Below, piece by piece: positions 1-6,438 of a stretch of DNA of 6,438 nt; the first letter of the stretch is position 1, and the number at the start of each line of letters is the position of its first letter. Position numbers and translations under genes: made by a program. The notes beneath the pieces were generated by a model. That model saw nothing but the letters and a program-made list of their open reading frames with translations. It had not been told where the DNA came from and did not search any database. Source of the DNA: Bacillota bacterium (GTDB lineage: Bacteria; Bacillota; Bacilli; Alicyclobacillales; SLC66); NCBI GenBank assembly GCA_021821225.1, contig JAKACR010000158.1:1-6438 (forward strand). The letters are read 5' to 3'.

Positions 1-11
1 TAAATGTCATC

Positions 12-48
12 AAAAAACCGCCGGCGGCCCGCGACGGGCGCTGCGGTT
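12..48. terminator. GC-rich hairpin flanked by an A6 run, possible terminator
   Basis: An outer stem AACCGC (16-21) pairs with GCGGTT (43-48), and inside it GCCCG (27-31) pairs with CGGGC (35-39) around a CGA loop. The A6 run at 12-17 becomes a U-run when read on the minus strand, so the structure looks like an intrinsic terminator for leftward transcription. Read rightward it is followed only by TTCGTTG, a poor U-tract. It may mark the boundary with the preceding gene and insulate the atp promoter just downstream. The orientation is uncertain. Confidence 0.35.
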
Positions 49-50
49 CG

Positions 51-80
51 TTGACAACGATTTTCGGCGTAGTGTAGTAT
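51..80 (+). promoter_or_regulatory. Sigma-A-type promoter of the atp operon
   Basis: A perfect -35 hexamer TTGACA (51-56) is followed after 18 nt by TAGTAT (75-80), a 4/6 match to TATAAT that keeps the most conserved positions. Transcription would start near 87, giving a leader of about 220 nt before atpZ. No comparably good promoter was noticed between the later genes, so this is the likely promoter for the whole operon. The call rests on sequence match alone. Confidence 0.6.
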
Positions 81-120
81 AAGCAAGGGTTCAGCCTTTG
101 TGGCAGGCTATGCTTGTATT

Positions 121-156
121 TCATACAGAGTGGACGGCCGTCCTGCATGATTTTTT
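121..156 (+). promoter_or_regulatory. Terminator-like hairpin in the leader (possible attenuator)
   Basis: TCATACA (121-127) can pair with TGCATGA (144-150) with one A-C mismatch. GGAC (132-135) pairs with GTCC (140-143) around a GGCC loop, with GAGT (128-131) bulged. The stem is followed immediately by T6 (151-156), the layout of a rho-independent terminator. The 5' arm can instead form TGTAT (115-119) with ATACA (123-127), which would exclude the terminator stem. Its place between promoter and first gene suggests attenuation, but the bulge and mismatch make the stem imperfect. Confidence 0.3.
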
Positions 157-179
157 AGCTCTTTGTGGAATACTTGACA

Positions 180-199
180 GCACAAGGATATTCCTGTGC
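180..199 (+). other. Leader stem-loop
   Basis: GCAC (180-183) and AGGA (185-188) pair with TCCT (192-195) and GTGC (196-199), leaving A184 bulged and a TAT loop. This small hairpin in the untranslated leader has no U-tract after it. No function can be assigned, and it could be a chance structure. Confidence 0.3.
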
Positions 200-259
200 G
201 GCGTGGGATGCGCTCAGGTTTCTCTGTTTCAATGTTGCCGCTCGTCTGTTCCTTCAGTT

Positions 260-286
260 GCAGCGCGCTACAGCCCCGCGCGTTGC
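260..286 (+). other. Leader stem-loop just upstream of atpZ
   Basis: GCAGCGCGC (260-268) pairs with GCGCGTTGC (278-286), eight Watson-Crick pairs and one G-U, around the loop TACAGCCCC. It ends 24 nt before the proposed atpZ start. No U-tract follows. It could affect translation of atpZ or protect the mRNA 5' region; it is seen in the sequence, but its role is unknown. Confidence 0.4.
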
Positions 287-310
287 GGTGGCCGGATTGG
301 CGGTCGTCGG

Positions 311-577
311 GTGGTGGCGGCATTCACAAACGATGACGGTCCCGATGAGGACACAAAATCGCCCGAGACATACCGGGTATGGAAAACGTTTGCTGTTTTC
401 TCGGGCGCGTCACTGCAGGTCGCGATCAATATGATCGTGTTCGGTTACCTCGGTTATCGCATGGGATTGCGGTGGCATCTTCCGTGGCTGACCGCGGTCG
501 GAGTGCTCGTCGGACTTGCGGTGGGAGCGACGGGCCTCGGATTCATCATCAAACGGCTGTTGGGAGAGAGACCATGA
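311..577 (+). CDS. atpZ: AtpZ/AtpI-family small membrane protein
   Basis: This is a predicted 88-residue inner-membrane protein of the AtpZ family, commonly found at the head of atp operons in Bacillales. Family members have been linked to Mg2+ or Ca2+ supply for the ATP synthase and to c-ring assembly together with AtpI. A short acidic N-terminus (residues 8-19) is followed by two hydrophobic helices at about 27-47 and 59-81. The motifs GYLGYRMG and GLGFIIKRLL are typical of the family. GTG 311 is chosen because homology-like sequence begins close after it; GTG 314 is equally possible. The ribosome binding site is weak (GGCGGT, 299-304). The frame stays open upstream to TTG 98, but that extension looks noncoding. 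The stop overlaps the atpI start (ATGA), implying translational coupling. The family is fairly sure; the start is not. Confidence 0.75.
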   Translation: MVAAFTNDDGPDEDTKSPETYRVWKTFAVFSGASLQVAINMIVFGYLGYRMGLRWHLPWLTAVGVLVGLAVGATGLGFIIKRLLGERP

Positions 578-978
578 GCGAGCTTGCGGCTTTGTACAGT
601 CGCCTTCGCCTGATACGCCGTATCGGTGTCGGGATTGTGCTCCTCACGCTGTTGTGTTGGCTGGCGCTCCCGCTGCAGCGGTCGATTTGGAATGGACTCC
701 TGCTCGGCGAGGCTGGCGGTGCGTACGCCGTTTACAGCATGGTGCGCCAGGGCCACTTGAAAGACGGCCTCGGAGGAAGCGCGCTGTTTGCATCCGGCAT
801 GATGGGAACCGCGACAAGGCTGATCGTGCTGGCGGCCGTCATGGTGGTTGCGGTGAAGACGCCCGGCGTGAGTCCGTTTGCCGCGCTGGCCGGTTATCTT
901 GCGGGCTTTGCGGTGATTTTTGTCGGCCTCTACGGATATGTGAGAGGTCGTCGTTTAACGTCCGGGGAAGGTAGGTGA
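574..978 (+). CDS. atpI: ATP synthase subunit I (c-ring assembly factor)
   Basis: This is a predicted 134-residue polytopic membrane protein. AtpI is not part of the finished enzyme; in several bacteria it acts as a chaperone for assembling the c-ring. Four hydrophobic segments are visible at about residues 17-33, 38-56, 81-95 and 101-121. A glycine-rich stretch after helix 2 leads into GMMGTATRLIVL (75-86), whose Arg fits the conserved pattern of the family. The length is close to the usual 120-135 residues. The ATG at 574 overlaps the atpZ stop and has the purine-rich GGGAGAGAG (562-570) at good distance. The gene ends 4 nt before the atpB start. AtpI proteins diverge strongly, so the call depends on topology and position as much as on sequence. 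Confidence 0.8.
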   Translation: MSELAALYSRLRLIRRIGVGIVLLTLLCWLALPLQRSIWNGLLLGEAGGAYAVYSMVRQGHLKDGLGGSALFASGMMGTATRLIVLAAVMVVAVKTPGVSPFAALAGYLAGFAVIFVGLYGYVRGRRLTSGEGR

Positions 979-979
979 T
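973..979 (+). promoter_or_regulatory. Ribosome binding site of atpB
   Basis: AGGTGAT matches the anti-Shine-Dalgarno complement over seven bases and overlaps the atpI stop codon. It lies 3 nt before GTG 983 and fixes that non-ATG start. The overlap suggests that ribosomes finishing atpI help start atpB. Confidence 0.7.
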
Positions 980-982
980 ACA

Positions 983-2078
<1,096 letters not shown>

Positions 2079-2146
2079 TGCGGTGATTGGCGGAGTGGCC
2101 GCGACCACGGGACAAGCATCCGGCGGCGCATCCATTCCTGGAGAGA

Positions 2147-2152
2147 AGGAGG
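2147..2152 (+). promoter_or_regulatory. Ribosome binding site selecting the TTG start of atpF
   Basis: A perfect AGGAGG lies 9 nt before TTG 2162. The in-frame GTG at 2153 abuts the site directly and so cannot use it, and the TTG at 2087 has no such site. Confidence 0.8.
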
Positions 2153-2161
2153 GTGGCACTT

Positions 2162-2640
2162 TTGTTTGAGTTTGGCACGTTCATCGTCTCGATCGTGACC
2201 TTCCTGATCCTGTTTTTTGTCATCCGGCATTTTGGCTTCGAGCCGTTCAATAACATTCTGGAGAAACGGCGCCAGTTTGTGATCGACCAGTTGAACGACG
2301 CGGAACGCAACAGGCAGCAGGCGGAACAACTGCTTGACGAACAGCGACAGCTCCTTGAAAATGCGCGCCAGCAGGCGCGCGAATTGCTGGAAGCGGCGCG
2401 TCGGCGCGCGGACGAGCAGGGGCGGGAGATCGTCCGGCTGGCGCAGGAGGAGGCGCAGCGGCTGTTGGAAACCAACCGCCAACTGATCGAGCGCGAGCGC
2501 GCGGAGGCGATGGATTCGGTTCTTTCGGCGGTGTCTTCGCTGACCGTCGAACTGAGCGAGAAATTGCTGCGCAGGCACAGCGGTGAAGTGGAGCATCAGG
2601 CGATGATCGAGGAAGCCGAAGCCCGGTTGGGAGAACTCGT

Positions 2641-2647
<7 letters not shown>
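2162..2647 (+). CDS. atpF: F0F1 ATP synthase subunit b
   Basis: Subunit b (161 residues) forms the peripheral stalk as a dimer, tying subunit a in the membrane to delta and alpha on the F1 head. One N-terminal membrane helix (about 5-22) is followed by EPFNNILEKRRQFV, typical of the family, and then a long, highly charged helix rich in Glu, Gln and Arg (about 33-155) that should form the stalk coiled coil. Length matches the usual 155-175 residues. TTG 2162 is chosen over GTG 2153 and TTG 2087 by ribosome binding site spacing and because the protein then begins with the normal FEFGTFIV segment. Only one b gene is present, so the stalk should be a b2 homodimer. It overlaps atpH by 7 nt. Confidence 0.94.
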
Positions 2648-4711
<2,064 letters not shown>

Positions 4712-4720
4712 TCCGTCATG

Positions 4721-4736
4721 CCCCGGCCAACCGGGG
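4721..4736 (+). other. Perfect stem-loop between atpA and atpG
   Basis: CCCCGG (4721-4726) pairs with CCGGGG (4731-4736) around a CCAA tetraloop, 9 nt after the atpA stop. No U-tract follows, so it is not an intrinsic terminator. It ends just before the atpG ribosome binding site and contains or abuts an upstream in-frame ATG at 4718. It may tune gamma synthesis, which is needed at one copy per three alpha; this role is inference. Confidence 0.55.
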
Positions 4737-4739
4737 TCG

Positions 4740-4749
4740 AAGGTGGTGA
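4740..4749 (+). promoter_or_regulatory. Ribosome binding site of atpG
   Basis: AAGGTGGTGA is one base from the full AAGGAGGTGA consensus and lies 4 nt before ATG 4754. It favours this start over the in-frame ATG at 4718, which has no such site. Confidence 0.75.
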
Positions 4750-4753
4750 AACC

Positions 4754-6438
<1,685 letters not shown>

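Larger units (their letters stand above)
1..310. other. Gene-free upstream region and operon leader
   Basis: No convincing coding sequence is seen here on either strand. The + strand frame leading into atpZ is open from a TTG at 98. Its translation is rich in Cys and Arg, has no good ribosome binding site, and does not resemble the N-terminus expected of AtpZ. The region holds a GC-rich hairpin, a sigma-A-like promoter and a transcribed leader of roughly 220 nt. Leader stem-loops lie at about 93-109, 121-150 (followed by T6), 180-199 and 260-286. Whatever gene lies upstream ends before the window; the TAA at 1-3 could be its stop codon, but this cannot be shown. Confidence 0.6.

Noticed and set aside
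76..120. Imperfect dyad pairing 76-85 with 111-120 across the -10 box and start site
   Set aside because: It needs two G-U pairs, and half of it lies upstream of the predicted transcription start, so it cannot form in the transcript; as a DNA operator, its arms are far apart.
174..179. Second TTGACA that could be a -35 box nearer to atpZ
   Set aside because: No acceptable -10 hexamer lies 15-19 nt downstream; the sequence there is GC-rich.
108..323. Small minus-strand frame (71 codons) in the leader, with the leftward terminator-like hairpin downstream
   Set aside because: The arrangement is tempting, but there is no ribosome binding site before its ATG, no recognisable protein and no promoter seen for it.
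165..434. Plus-strand frame starting GTG 165 with a moderately hydrophobic N-terminal part
   Set aside because: It lacks a ribosome binding site and runs into atpZ in another frame, where the translation becomes Arg-rich and unlike a protein.
2095..2108. Short inverted repeat GTGG/CCAC between atpE and atpF
   Set aside because: The stem has only four pairs and competes with an equally short GCGG/CCGC pairing, so it is too weak to call.

Overview
The window holds most of a bacterial F-type (F0F1) ATP synthase operon, entirely on the + strand, in the order atpZ-atpI-atpB-atpE-atpF-atpH-atpA-atpG-atpD. The last gene, atpD, runs off the right edge; atpC (epsilon) is expected just beyond. Gene order, the atpZ/atpI pair at the head, a single b-subunit gene, strong AGGAGG-type ribosome binding sites and frequent TTG/GTG starts all point to a Firmicute of the Bacillales type. 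The DNA is clearly GC-rich, which would suit an Alicyclobacillaceae- or Paenibacillaceae-like lineage. The genus cannot be fixed from this sequence.

Layout. Bases 1-310 carry no convincing gene. They contain a GC-rich hairpin (12-48), a sigma-A-like promoter (TTGACA 51-56, TAGTAT 75-80) and a leader of about 220 nt with several stem-loops, one of them followed directly by a T6 run like an intrinsic terminator. Then come two small membrane-protein genes, atpZ (311-577) and atpI (574-978), which overlap at ATGA. The F0 genes follow: atpB (subunit a, 983-1744), atpE (subunit c, 1830-2078) and atpF (subunit b, 2162-2647). The F1 genes are atpH (delta, 2641-3189), atpA (alpha, 3203-4711), atpG (gamma, 4754-5617) and atpD (beta, from 5638). 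Genes are separated by 4 to 85 nt or overlap slightly. Two intergenic gaps, atpB-atpE and atpA-atpG, contain perfect GC-rich stem-loops without U-tracts.

How they work together. Subunits a and c form the ion path; b and delta form the peripheral stalk that holds the alpha3beta3 head; gamma is the rotor shaft; beta carries the catalytic sites. AtpI, and possibly AtpZ, help assemble the c-ring. Key residues visible here (a-Arg184, c-Glu62, alpha-Arg365, beta-Lys159/Glu185/Arg186) are all present, so the enzyme looks functional. The c-subunit lacks the Na+ ligand set and the a-subunit lacks the alkaliphile lysine, which suggests an ordinary proton-coupled enzyme.

This is mainly a conserved housekeeping locus, and I see no new biological system in it. 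The points most worth a second look are regulatory: the possible attenuator in the leader, the stem-loop before atpE, and an unusual acidic residue (Asp29) in helix 1 of the c-subunit.
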